From Rickettsiales bacterium (GTDB lineage: Bacteria; Pseudomonadota; Alphaproteobacteria; Rickettsiales; UBA3002): DNA of 16,009 nt. Position 1 is the first letter of the stretch. Each line of letters begins with the position of its first letter. Positions 1 to 7,345 of this stretch are shown here, one piece after another. The translations under genes were made by a program, and so were the position numbers. Location of the stretch: assembly GCA_947441895.1 (NCBI GenBank), contig CANEUT010000017.1, positions 1-16,009 on the forward strand, given 5' to 3'. The notes beneath the pieces were generated by a model, which had not been told where the DNA came from, did no database searches, and worked only from the letters and a program-made list of their open reading frames with translations.

Positions 1-20
1 AAGGATAGTCAGTAAGCTCT

Positions 21-81
21 CACATCAAAGTCGCTGGCTTCGCCCCTTTCAGGACGCTATCGCTCAGTGTACTTTGATGTG
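21..81. repeat. 61-bp palindrome with perfect 11-bp arms
   Basis: CACATCAAAGT at 21-31 is exactly mirrored by ACTTTGATGTG at 71-81, leaving a 39-base loop. The arms are perfect. It lacks the GTCAT ends of the junction palindromes and the 22-bp core of the 3' repeats. It could be the tip of a transcribed stem, a decayed mobile palindrome, or a bidirectional terminator-like structure. No T tract follows either arm. Only one copy is present here. Confidence 0.6.
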
Positions 82-189
82 GAATCATTGAAGCTGTCAT
101 CTTCGGGGCGGCCCTCAGATGCCAGTAGTTTTTGGGTTTTGAATTGCTCCGCGAAATCGCCTGCTGGCGATCGCTTCGCGCGCCTCCGG

Positions 190-318
190 CGGCTGATGGC
201 TCGCTCGCCCAGCTCGCTTCTATCACTCCACTGTTCGTAGGGTCGGTGCGTAGCCTTCCATGGCGAGCCGCGTTAGCGCGGGGGTAAGCGAAGCGTAGGT
301 GGCTGAGGCTCCCTACAT
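190..318 (-). repeat. 3' repeat copy 1 (22-bp core at 248-269), downstream of xthA
   Basis: The core at 248-269 (begins GCGTAGCCTTCCATGG on the plus strand) is identical to 13904-13925 and, reverse-complemented, to 12231-12252. A second block, GCTCGCCCAGCTCGC at 203-217, recurs at 13867-13881. Read along xthA, the order is stop codon, a GC-rich segment, then the core 51 bases past the stop codon. The outer limits given are approximate. The repeat has no coding potential of its own. Confidence 0.7.
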
Positions 319-320
319 CA

Positions 321-1112
321 TTAAATAACGAGTCTGCACACCACGGGCGCGTGGTCGGACGGTTTTTCCTGAGCGCGGGGGGCTTCATCAATCCAGCAAT
401 CGCTCAGCTTGTCGGCAGCTTGGGCGGATAGCAGCAGATGATCAATCCGCAAGCCGTGGCCGCGTTCGAAACCCGCACCACGATAATCCCACCAGCTGAA
501 TTGTTGAACATCAGGATGTTTCAGGCGAAACGCATCATGTAATCCTAGAAAGGTGAGGGCGCGCAGCTTGGCCCGTTCATCGGGGTGATAGCATACGCTG
601 CCATCCAGCGCTTGCGGGTCATACACATCAATCGGTGCGGGGGCGCAGTTAAAGTCGCCACCCAGCACGGCAATTTCATCAAACGCAATTTGCTTTTCCC
701 AATGCGCGCGCAGGCGATCATAAAAACGCAGCTTATAAAAGAATTTATCAGAGCCGACCTCTTGCCCGTTGGGCACATAGGCGCTTGCCACGCGCAGTGC
801 GCCGCCGGGAATGCTTACCACGGCTTCAATGTAGCGGGCTTGTTCATCGGTTGCTTCACCGGCTAAGCCACGGGTGATGTCATCGAGCGGGAATTTGGAA
901 AGAATGGCCACGCCGTTATAGGTTTTTTGGCCGTGGGTGGCGATGTTATAGCCGCGCTCTTCAATTTCCATGGCGGGGAAGGCGTCGTCGACGCATTTGA
1001 GTTCCTGCAGCAGCACTATATCCGTCTTGGTTTCGTCGAGCCATGCCAGCAAATTGGTAAGGCGCGCCTTGACGGAGTTGACGTTAAAGGTGGCAATAGT
1101 GATGGAGGTCAT
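321..1112 (-). CDS. xthA: Exodeoxyribonuclease III (AP endonuclease)
   Basis: A 263-aa protein of the ExoIII/APE1 endonuclease-exonuclease-phosphatase superfamily. Known role: cleaving DNA 5' to abasic sites in base excision repair and 3'-5' exonuclease/3'-phosphatase action. Visible motifs are FNVNS (N10, N12), LLQELKC (metal-binding E37), SAYVPNG (Y112), GGDFNCAP (D153, N155), RIDHLLL (D224, H225) and SDHAPV (D253, H254), so the full Mg-dependent active site is present. Length is normal for the family. The ATG at 1112 has an AGGA Shine-Dalgarno six bases upstream (plus-strand 1119-1122). It lies downstream of erpA on the same strand, but the 172-bp gap is filled by a nested palindrome, which could separate the two transcriptionally. 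Confidence 0.96.
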   Translation of the reverse strand: MTSITIATFNVNSVKARLTNLLAWLDETKTDIVLLQELKCVDDAFPAMEIEERGYNIATHGQKTYNGVAILSKFPLDDITRGLAGEATDEQARYIEAVVSIPGGALRVASAYVPNGQEVGSDKFFYKLRFYDRLRAHWEKQIAFDEIAVLGGDFNCAPAPIDVYDPQALDGSVCYHPDERAKLRALTFLGLHDAFRLKHPDVQQFSWWDYRGAGFERGHGLRIDHLLLSAQAADKLSDCWIDEAPRAQEKPSDHAPVVCRLVI

Positions 1113-1126
1113 GGACTATCCTAAGG

Positions 1127-1282
1127 CGTCATCGCGAGCGAACAAAAGTGAGCGCGGCGATCCAGTTTACTTTTTTGTCATCCTGAGCAACGCGAAGGAT
1201 CTAAACTAGGGTGAGATTCTTCGTTTCACTCAGAATGACAATAAGACTGGATTGCCACGTCGCCGTGCTCCTCGCAATGACG
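1127..1282. repeat. Nested palindromic element between erpA and xthA
   Basis: Outer palindrome: CGTCATCGCGAGCG... to GATCCAGT (1127-1166), answered by ACTGGATT...CTCGCAATGACG (1246-1282). An independent GTCAT...ATGAC palindrome (1177-1239) of the family also found at 8095 and 9438 sits in its loop. The inner arms are GTCATCCTGAGC...GAAGGATCT and AGATTCTTCG...CAGAATGAC. The outer ends lie 14 bp above the xthA start and 2 bp below the erpA stop, so the pair occupies essentially the whole spacer. Confidence 0.85.
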
Positions 1283-1284
1283 AT

Positions 1285-1623
1285 TTACAATGCTACTGAG
1301 AAACTGTTGCCGCAACCGCAGCCGCTTTTGGCATTCGGGTTGGTAATTTCAAACGCGGCGGAATCCATGCGCTCCACATAATCGAGCATCGACCCGGCCA
1401 AGAATTCCAGCGAGGTTTGGTCGACCAGCACGGGAGCATTCTCCGGCCCAAATATTAAATCTTCGGCTCCCGGCCCTGCCGGGTCAAAATCATATTTATA
1501 TTGAAAGCCAGAACAGCCGCCACCTTCCACCGCGACGCGCAGCTTGGTGCCCGCCGGTTCACTGGCCAATAAATGGGCGATGCGGGCGGCGGCCGATTCG
1601 GAAATGCTGAAATTTGTTTGCAT
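1285..1623 (-). CDS. erpA: A-type iron-sulfur cluster carrier/insertion protein (ErpA/IscA family)
   Basis: A 112-aa HesB/IscA/ErpA-like protein that (family knowledge) receives Fe-S clusters from a scaffold and passes them to apo-proteins. The three ligand cysteines are present: C37 in GGGCSGFQY and C102/C104 in the C-terminal SGCGCGNSF. Length is typical. I prefer ErpA over IscA because no isc/suf genes adjoin it and A-type carriers beside xthA and dgt are usually annotated erpA in Alphaproteobacteria; the subfamily is an inference. The start is well fixed: an in-frame TAA lies four codons upstream and there is no other nearby Met. No Shine-Dalgarno is visible, and a good promoter ends about 7 bases before the ATG. 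Confidence 0.92.
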   Translation of the reverse strand: MQTNFSISESAAARIAHLLASEPAGTKLRVAVEGGGCSGFQYKYDFDPAGPGAEDLIFGPENAPVLVDQTSLEFLAGSMLDYVERMDSAAFEITNPNAKSGCGCGNSFSVAL

Positions 1624-1629
1624 AAGTAC

Positions 1630-1658
1630 AATTTAGTGCAAAAAACCGCTTCTGACAA
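1630..1658 (-). promoter_or_regulatory. Predicted sigma70-type promoter of erpA
   Basis: On the minus strand, TTGTCA (plus-strand 1653-1658) is followed by exactly 17 bases and TAAATT (1630-1635). The -35 matches 5 of 6 consensus bases and the -10 matches 4 of 6. Only six bases separate the -10 from the erpA ATG, so the transcript should start at or next to the A of the ATG. Confidence 0.55.
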
Positions 1659-1716
1659 TGGGCCTCATGCATTTGTGCCGTTGCACCTTCGAAAAGCCTC
1701 GTCTATCGTGCTGAGC

Positions 1717-2901
1717 ATGAAAGAATATCCAACCATTCCGCTGGCTCCTTATGCGACTGACCCCGCCAAAACCCGTGGGCGTTTGTTTCCTGAGGCCGAA
1801 TGCAATATGCGTAACCCGCATCAGCGCGACCGCGACCGCATTATTCACTCGGTCGCCTTCCGCCGCCTGGAATATAAAACACAGGTGTTTGTAAACCATG
1901 AGGGCGACCATTACCGCACCCGGCTTACCCATTCGCTGGAAGTATCGCAGTTGGCGCGCGGTTTGGCCCGTTGTTTGCGCCTGAACGAAGATTTGGCGGA
2001 AGCGCTGGCGCTGGCGCATGACCTTGGCCACCCACCGTTTGGCCATGCCGGCGAAGAGGGGCTGAACGCCAGCATGAAAGAATTTGGCGGGTTCGACCAT
2101 AACGCTCAAACCATTCGCATCATTACTCAGCTGGAACATCGCTATGCCGATTTTGATGGGCTGAATTTAACCTGGGAAATGCTGGAAGGCATTGCCAAGC
2201 ATAATGGCCCGCTGGAAGGCAATGGCATCACCAAAAAAATTCCTCGCGCTCTGCGCTATTATGCCGACCAGCAAGATTTAGAGCTGCACAGCTACGCCAG
2301 TGGCGAGGCCCAAGTGGCGTCGATTGCCGATGATATTGCCTATAACAATCACGATTTAGATGACGGCATGCGTGCCGGTTTCTTCCAGCTGGAAGATTTG
2401 GAAATTCTGCCGCTGATCAGCGACATTATTAAAGAAGTGCGCGCGGAACACCCCATGCTTTCCTATCAGCGTCAAACGCATGAAATCATTCGCCGCATGA
2501 TTAGCCGCATGGTGGCCGACGTGCTGATGACCACCAAGGCGCGCATCACGCAGTTTCGCGTAGGCGACCCAAACCATATTCGTCAGCTGGGCCAGCCATT
2601 GGTGCAGTTCTCACCCGAGATGGAAATCGTCAATAAATCCATCAAAAGCTTCCTGTTCAAACACATGTATCGCCACTTCAAGGTGAACCGCATGACCAGC
2701 AAAGCCCGCCGCGTGGTGAGTGAGCTTTTTGATTTCTTCCATGCCGAGCCAAGCTGCCTGCCAAGCGTATGGTATGCGCAGACCGACGGCCCTAAAACCC
2801 AACGCACCGCCGAGGTGATCTCTGATTTCATCGCCGGCATGACCGACCGTTTCGCGCTGGAAGAACATGCACGTATTTTTGATCCCGCGGCGAGAACCTA
2901 A
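1717..2901 (+). CDS. dgt: Deoxyguanosinetriphosphate triphosphohydrolase-like protein
   Basis: A 394-aa HD-superfamily hydrolase of the short dGTPase-like class. The family hydrolyses dNTPs to deoxynucleosides plus triphosphate, controlling dNTP pools; the true substrate range is not readable here. Metal-binding motifs: RLTHSLEV (H72), AHDLGHPPFGHAGE (H101, D102) and ASIADDIAY for the distal Asp. The N-terminal NPHQRDRDRIIHSVAFRRLE signature is intact. The frame is open from 1573, but that would overlap erpA. The ATG at 1717 gives the usual N-terminus (MKEYPTIPLAPY). An in-frame GTG at 1708 is an alternative. No clear Shine-Dalgarno precedes either. Its TAA shares one base with the argS ATG, implying translational coupling. 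Confidence 0.93.
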   Translation: MKEYPTIPLAPYATDPAKTRGRLFPEAECNMRNPHQRDRDRIIHSVAFRRLEYKTQVFVNHEGDHYRTRLTHSLEVSQLARGLARCLRLNEDLAEALALAHDLGHPPFGHAGEEGLNASMKEFGGFDHNAQTIRIITQLEHRYADFDGLNLTWEMLEGIAKHNGPLEGNGITKKIPRALRYYADQQDLELHSYASGEAQVASIADDIAYNNHDLDDGMRAGFFQLEDLEILPLISDIIKEVRAEHPMLSYQRQTHEIIRRMISRMVADVLMTTKARITQFRVGDPNHIRQLGQPLVQFSPEMEIVNKSIKSFLFKHMYRHFKVNRMTSKARRVVSELFDFFHAEPSCLPSVWYAQTDGPKTQRTAEVISDFIAGMTDRFALEEHARIFDPAART

Positions 2902-4661
2902 TGAACATCTTTGAAACCTATCGTAACCACGTGCTGGCGGTGGTGGAAACTGTTGCATCGGGAAATAATCTGGCTGCCATTACGCTGGAGCCCCCGCGTG
3001 ATGCCAGCCATGGTGATTTATCGACCAACGCCGCCATGGTGCTGGCGGGGCAAACTAAGCAAAAACCGCGCGACATTGCCGAGAAAATTGCTGAAGGCTT
3101 GCGGGCAATTGAAAATGTTGCGTCGGTTGAAATCGCTGGCCCTGGCTTCATCAATATTCGCCTGACCGCCTCGGTCTGGCAGTCAGTGGTTCCGGCGATT
3201 CTTGCGGAAGGCACCAGCTTTGGCAATTCGCGCGTGGGTGCCGGACAAAAAGTGAATGTGGAATATGTATCGGCCAACCCCACCGGCCCCATGCATGTGG
3301 GCCATGCCCGCGGCGCGGTTTATGGCGATGCGCTCGCCACCCTGCTGATGAAAGCGGGCTATAACGTCACCAAAGAATATTACATCAACGATGCCGGCGC
3401 GCAGGTCGAGAAAGTGGCGCGTTCCGCCTTGCTGCGGTACCGTGAAGCATGTGGCGAAGTAATTGGCGAAATTCCCGAGGGTCTCTATCCCGGTGAATAT
3501 ATGAAGGCCGCTGGTAATGCGCTGAAAGCAGCCTTTGGTAATAAGTTACAAGAGTTATGCGAGCAACCATCCCTCAGTAAATCTTCGCTGCCGCTTCATT
3601 TGTGGGAGCAATGCGATGCGGTTGTTAAACTTTCTCTCGACAGCATGCTTCAGCTCATCAAGCAAGACTTGGCCGATTTGGGCATTCACCATGATGTCTT
3701 CACCTCGGAAGCGGCGCTACAAAAAGCCAAAAAAATTGAAGAAGCGATTGATGCGCTGAAAGATCAGGGGTTGATTTATCGCGGCGTGCTGGAACCACCC
3801 AAAGGCAAAACGCCTGATGATTGGGAAGCGCGCGAGCAAACGCTTTTCCGCGCCACCGCGCATGGCGATGATGTGGATCGTCCCGTGCAGAAATCCGATG
3901 GCAGCTTCACCTATTTCGCGGGTGATTTGGCGCTGGCGCAAGACAAAATCAAACGTGGGTTTAACCACCAAATTCTGGTGCTCGGCGCTGACCACGGGGG
4001 TTATGTAAAACGCCTGAAAGCAGCTGTTTCAGCCCTTTCTGAAGGCACAGCCAGCTGCCATGTTATTTTGTGTCAGCTGGTGCATTTGTTCCAAAATGGT
4101 GAGCCATTTAAAATGAGCAAGCGCGCCGGAACCTTCATCACCGTGCGCGATGTGCTGGATGAAGTGGGCAAAGATATTCTGCGGTTTGTCATGCTGATGC
4201 GTAAGAATGATCAGGACATGGATTTTGATTTGGCGAAGGTGGAAGAGCAGAGCAAAGATAATCCGGTATTCTATGTGCAATATGCCCATGCCCGTGCTAA
4301 ATCGGTGCTGCGCATGGCGGCCGAGCAAATGCCTGATGCTTATGAAGCCGCTGAGAAGAACGCCGATTATGCCTTACTTGTTCAGCCCGCTGAATTGGTG
4401 CTCATCAAGCTGCTGGCGGGGTGGCCGCGCATCATCGAGCAGGCGGCCATTGCGCATGAGCCCCACCGCATTATTTATTATCTTCAGGAACTGGCCGCCA
4501 CTTTCCATGGCATGTGGTCGAAAGATGCCGGCGTGCGGTTCATTCAGCCAGAACAGCCCGCTGTTACCGCCGCGCGATTAGCACTTGCGCGGGCCACAAC
4601 GGTTGTTGTAGCTTCTGGCCTTCATGTATGTGGCGTTCAACCCGTTGAAGAATTGAGGTAA
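2901..4661 (+). CDS. argS: Arginyl-tRNA synthetase
   Basis: A 586-aa class I aminoacyl-tRNA synthetase that charges tRNA-Arg in the cytoplasm. The N-terminal ArgRS additional domain covers roughly residues 1-90. The Rossmann catalytic core starts with VSANPTGPMHVGHARG, where HVGH at 132-135 is the HIGH motif. KMSKRAGTF (K404-K407) is the KMSKS-equivalent loop, an active lysine-containing form that some ArgRS lack. The C-terminal DALR anticodon-binding domain (about 460-586) contains QYAHARAKSVLR. Length is normal. It overlaps dgt by one base and is followed three bases after its stop by the SPOR gene, whose Shine-Dalgarno-like GAGG lies in the last argS codons. The three genes look like one transcription unit. 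Confidence 0.97.
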   Translation: MNIFETYRNHVLAVVETVASGNNLAAITLEPPRDASHGDLSTNAAMVLAGQTKQKPRDIAEKIAEGLRAIENVASVEIAGPGFINIRLTASVWQSVVPAILAEGTSFGNSRVGAGQKVNVEYVSANPTGPMHVGHARGAVYGDALATLLMKAGYNVTKEYYINDAGAQVEKVARSALLRYREACGEVIGEIPEGLYPGEYMKAAGNALKAAFGNKLQELCEQPSLSKSSLPLHLWEQCDAVVKLSLDSMLQLIKQDLADLGIHHDVFTSEAALQKAKKIEEAIDALKDQGLIYRGVLEPPKGKTPDDWEAREQTLFRATAHGDDVDRPVQKSDGSFTYFAGDLALAQDKIKRGFNHQILVLGADHGGYVKRLKAAVSALSEGTASCHVILCQLVHLFQNGEPFKMSKRAGTFITVRDVLDEVGKDILRFVMLMRKNDQDMDFDLAKVEEQSKDNPVFYVQYAHARAKSVLRMAAEQMPDAYEAAEKNADYALLVQPAELVLIKLLAGWPRIIEQAAIAHEPHRIIYYLQELAATFHGMWSKDAGVRFIQPEQPAVTAARLALARATTVVVASGLHVCGVQPVEELR

Positions 4662-4664
4662 CCC

Positions 4665-5636
4665 ATGCGTCCCGATCTCGATGATTACGAAGAAGCAAGC
4701 GACCTGCCTGAAATGGATGAATCGCGTTCGCGTGCCATGTCGTGGCTGGTGTTGGGCGTTGCCATTGCTGGTTTTGGTGCCCTTGCCTATTATGCCTATC
4801 ATTCGGGCACGCAGTCGGTGCGCGAGGGAGACACGTTGGTGGTGGAAGCTGACAAAACCCCCATCAAGGAAGCACCCGTTGACCCGGAAGGCGAACAATT
4901 CGCCAACAAAGATAAAACCATTTACGACGTGATTGCCGGCGATAAACCAGAGAAAAAAGTTGAGAAGCTATTACCTGAAGCGGAGTCTCCAAACGCCGTC
5001 AAACAAGATAAAAAACCAATCGCTGCCGATGGTTATGAAGCGAGTGATGCAGCTCCTGCCACAACCACCTTCGTTAAAAAAACCAATGATGCCGCCGCAC
5101 CAAAAATAGTCGATGCAGTAGATGCTGCCAAAGCAGCGAAAGAGGAGGTGGTAAAGGAAGAGCCGAAGCCCACGAAAAAAGAAGTAGCTGAAGTGAAAAC
5201 ACCCTCGGCCGCTGCCCCAAAAATGATGAATGAAAAACCAGTGGTCGATAAAAAAACAGAGGCACCTGTCCAGCCGGTTGAAGTGGCCGCAGTGCCCGTG
5301 GCCACCACGGTGATACAAGAAGAGGCTGCACCCGTGAAAGCGCCAGAGAAAAAGCCAGTGGTTGAAAAGTCTGCAGCGGAATTAACCACAAACGGACCGT
5401 ATAAAATTCAGTTAGGCGCCTTTCAGTCCGACGAAGAAGCGCGGGGCCAGTGGAAGAAAATATCTACCAAATTTGCCGGTGTGATTAAGGGTTCACCCAT
5501 CATTGTTCGCGCTGAATTGCCAAACGGCACCTATTATCGGTTGCGTGCCAGTGGCTTTGCTTCGGCTGATGCAGCGAAAGCTGCCTGCGCCACGCTGGTG
5601 GCCAAGTCGCAACCTTGCTTTCCGGCTGGGAAGTGA
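4665..5636 (+). CDS. SPOR-domain inner-membrane protein
   Basis: A 323-aa bitopic protein. A short acidic cytoplasmic N-terminus (1-23) is followed by one transmembrane helix (about 25-46, WLVLGVAIAGFGALAYYAY). A long low-complexity Ala/Lys/Glu/Pro/Val linker (about 50-240) leads to a C-terminal SPOR domain (about 245-320; GPYKIQLGAFQSDEEA... YYRLRASGFAS). SPOR domains bind denuded peptidoglycan glycan at division sites (family knowledge), so a role in cell division or wall remodelling is inferred. A SPOR gene between argS and nagZ is a common alphaproteobacterial arrangement. The linker is too divergent to assign a named orthologue such as FtsN or DedD. A hairpin follows its stop. Confidence 0.9.
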   Translation: MRPDLDDYEEASDLPEMDESRSRAMSWLVLGVAIAGFGALAYYAYHSGTQSVREGDTLVVEADKTPIKEAPVDPEGEQFANKDKTIYDVIAGDKPEKKVEKLLPEAESPNAVKQDKKPIAADGYEASDAAPATTTFVKKTNDAAAPKIVDAVDAAKAAKEEVVKEEPKPTKKEVAEVKTPSAAAPKMMNEKPVVDKKTEAPVQPVEVAAVPVATTVIQEEAAPVKAPEKKPVVEKSAAELTTNGPYKIQLGAFQSDEEARGQWKKISTKFAGVIKGSPIIVRAELPNGTYYRLRASGFASADAAKAACATLVAKSQPCFPAGK

Positions 5637-5645
5637 TTTTAATTT

Positions 5646-5676
5646 GCTAAAATTTGTCTTCTGACAAAATTTTAGC
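5646..5676 (+). terminator. AT-rich hairpin after the SPOR gene, possible terminator
   Basis: GCTAAAATTTGTC (5646-5658), a TTCT loop, then GACAAAATTTTAGC (5663-5676). The 13-14 bp stem has one bulged T. It begins 9 bases after the SPOR stop codon. The TTTT is within the right arm rather than trailing it, so this is not a textbook intrinsic terminator. It is the best candidate for the end of the dgt-argS-SPOR unit or for an mRNA 3'-end stabiliser. Confidence 0.5.
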
Positions 5677-5738
5677 GCATTTCTCGATGGCTGTTGGCCA
5701 CTGATTCGGGCCTTCTGGCCTCGTAAAAGGATGGGTAT

Positions 5739-6761
5739 ATGCATATTAAATCATTCATCAGTGGCGTTAGCGGTCAATCGCTCACCGAAGAAGAGCGTGA
5801 ATTTCTTACGCGTGAACGGCCTTATGGGGTGATTCTATTCGCGCGGAATGTTGAAAATCCGGCGCAGCTGCGCTTTCTGACCGATGATATTAAAGATTGC
5901 CTCGACCACCCTTATGCGTCGATTCTGATTGATCAGGAAGGTGGGCGGGTGGCGCGGCTGAAGCCGCCGCATTGGCGCAAATATCCTGCCGCCGCAACGC
6001 TGGCCATGGACGCGGATGCCGAGCGCGCCGTGTATGTAAGTGCGCGGTTGATGGCGCAGGAACTGCGCGACGCTGGCATCACCACCGATTGCGCGCCGCT
6101 GGCCGATATTCTGGCGCCGCAATGTCACGATATTATTGGCAATCGCGCCTTCGGAAACAATGCCGAGATTGTTAGCCGCCTTGCGCGCGCCCAGGCCAAT
6201 GGCCTGCTCGATGGCGGGGTGCTGCCGGTGCTGAAACATATTCCCGGTCACGGCCGCGCCACGCAAGACAGCCACGAACATTTGCCGGTGGTCACCGCCA
6301 CGCAGGCCGAGCTGGAGGCGAGCGATTTCATTCCCTTCAAAGCGCTGGCTGATTTGCCGCTGGCCATGACAGCGCACATTAAATACACCGCGATTGATGA
6401 GAAGAATTGTGCCACTGAATCGCCTGCTACCATCAACTATATTCGCCACGAAATTGGCTTCGATGGGCTGCTGATGAGCGATGATTTGTCGATGAAAGCA
6501 TTGGGCGGCACGTTTGGTCAGCGCACTGAGCGCGGACTGGCCGCCGGGTGCGATTTGGTGCTGCACGGCAATGGCGCGTTGATTGGCGAACCCGTGCGCG
6601 ATTTAATGGCTGAAATGCGTGAAGTGGCCGCCGCCAGCAGCTATTTGAATGATGACGGGCTGCGCCGCGCTGCCCGTGCCCACGCTATGATCCCCAAAGC
6701 GGCACCCGCTGACGATGCAAGCCTGCTGGCCGAATGGCAACGTTTCCTTGCCGCTGCCTAG
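5739..6761 (+). CDS. nagZ: Beta-N-acetylhexosaminidase (glycoside hydrolase family 3)
   Basis: A 340-aa cytoplasmic NagZ. The family removes N-acetylglucosamine from 1,6-anhydro-muropeptides during cell-wall recycling, and the product can influence AmpC/AmpR-type beta-lactamase control where those genes exist (none here). Diagnostic motifs: LIDQEGGRVARL near residues 67-78, KHIPGHGRATQDSHEHLP (K166-P183), whose Asp177-His179 region holds the general acid/base pair, and MSDDLSMKAL, with D248 the likely nucleophile. Length and lack of a signal peptide match NagZ. The ATG at 5739 follows AAAAGGA with an 8-base spacer. In many relatives scpA and scpB separate nagZ from tatA. Here tatA begins 42 bases after the nagZ stop. 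Confidence 0.95.
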   Translation: MHIKSFISGVSGQSLTEEEREFLTRERPYGVILFARNVENPAQLRFLTDDIKDCLDHPYASILIDQEGGRVARLKPPHWRKYPAAATLAMDADAERAVYVSARLMAQELRDAGITTDCAPLADILAPQCHDIIGNRAFGNNAEIVSRLARAQANGLLDGGVLPVLKHIPGHGRATQDSHEHLPVVTATQAELEASDFIPFKALADLPLAMTAHIKYTAIDEKNCATESPATINYIRHEIGFDGLLMSDDLSMKALGGTFGQRTERGLAAGCDLVLHGNGALIGEPVRDLMAEMREVAAASSYLNDDGLRRAARAHAMIPKAAPADDASLLAEWQRFLAAA

Positions 6762-6803
6762 GGGCTGTGATAAGCCAACCGCAACGATTCTAATGGAGAT
6801 GGT

Positions 6804-6983
6804 ATGCTGAGTTTTTCGCATTTATTTTTGGTGTTGGTTATTGTGGTCATTCTGTTTGGCGCAGGAAAGCTGCCGAAAGTGATGGGCGATATTGGCAAAG
6901 GCATTAAAAACCTGCGCAACGAGCTTCAGGGCGACGAAAAAGAAACCAAGCAGGAAGTGCTGCCGCCAGAAGACAAGAAATAG
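6804..6983 (+). CDS. tatA: Twin-arginine translocase subunit TatA
   Basis: A small 59-aa protein. It has a very short periplasmic N-terminus, one transmembrane helix (about 4-18, SHLFLVLVIVVILF), the conserved FG hinge (F18-G19) followed by AGKLPKVMGDIGKGIKN (amphipathic helix), and a charged tail. TatA oligomerises to form the passage for folded Tat substrates (family knowledge). It is shorter than the E. coli protein (89 aa) but within the range of alphaproteobacterial TatA. The start at 6804 fits the family N-terminus (MLSFSHLF), with GGAG at 6795-6798 as a likely Shine-Dalgarno. tatB follows 29 bases after the stop. Confidence 0.93.
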   Translation: MLSFSHLFLVLVIVVILFGAGKLPKVMGDIGKGIKNLRNELQGDEKETKQEVLPPEDKK

Positions 6984-7012
6984 GCGAGCCTCGCCACTAG
7001 GGAAGAGGCACT

Positions 7013-7345
7013 ATGCTCGATGTTGGATTTTCAGAATTATTGCTCATCGGTGTGGTGGCGCTGGTGGTTATCGGGCCGAAAGATTTGCCGGTGGTAGTGC
7101 GTCACGTGGCGAAATTCATCCGTGATGTGCGCGGTGTGATTGCTGGGCTTAAAACCCAAATGAACCAAGTGGTCGAAGAGCTTGGGGTTGATGATTTGCG
7201 CCAGAACATGACCACTATTATCGACCTGGAAGGTAAGCCGCAGCAAGCCTTCGATGTGCGCGAGCTTGAGGGCATTAAGCGCAACACCGCAGCGCATGAA
7301 ATGCTGCCGCTGACGCCCGCGGCCGATACGGCCGAGAAGCCATGA
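7013..7345 (+). CDS. tatB: Twin-arginine translocase subunit TatB
   Basis: A 110-aa protein with the TatB N-terminus MLDVGFSELLLIGVVALVVIGPKDLP: Glu8 in the short helix, and a GP hinge instead of the FG of TatA. A long amphipathic helix follows (VVVRHVAKFIRDVRGVIAGL) and then a polar tail. TatB with TatC forms the receptor for twin-arginine signal peptides. A GGAAGAGG stretch just upstream serves as ribosome-binding site. Its TGA overlaps the tatC ATG in an ATGA, so the two are probably translationally coupled, consistent with the stoichiometric TatBC receptor. Confidence 0.95.
   Translation: MLDVGFSELLLIGVVALVVIGPKDLPVVVRHVAKFIRDVRGVIAGLKTQMNQVVEELGVDDLRQNMTTIIDLEGKPQQAFDVRELEGIKRNTAAHEMLPLTPAADTAEKP

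Larger units (their letters stand above)
1..320. other. Gene-free flank downstream of xthA, rich in hairpins
   Basis: I see no convincing gene in these 320 bases. They contain a long inverted repeat (21-81), a CATCT/AGATG-bounded hairpin (98-121), a 6-bp hairpin ATCGCC/GGCGAT (156-161 with 166-171), and the xthA-side copy of the 22-bp-core 3' repeat (about 190-318). An open frame across 20-391 on the minus strand has a composition that follows the repeats and overlaps the end of xthA, so I treat it as spurious. Confidence 0.7.

Noticed and set aside
20..391. 123-codon minus-strand open frame
   Set aside because: It overlaps the 3' end of xthA, runs through hairpins and a repeat core, and has no recognisable domain or ribosome-binding site.
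5835..6566. 243-codon minus-strand frame inside nagZ (and similar antisense frames in serS and surE)
   Set aside because: Antisense shadow of a gene with full family motifs on the plus strand; no family signature of its own.
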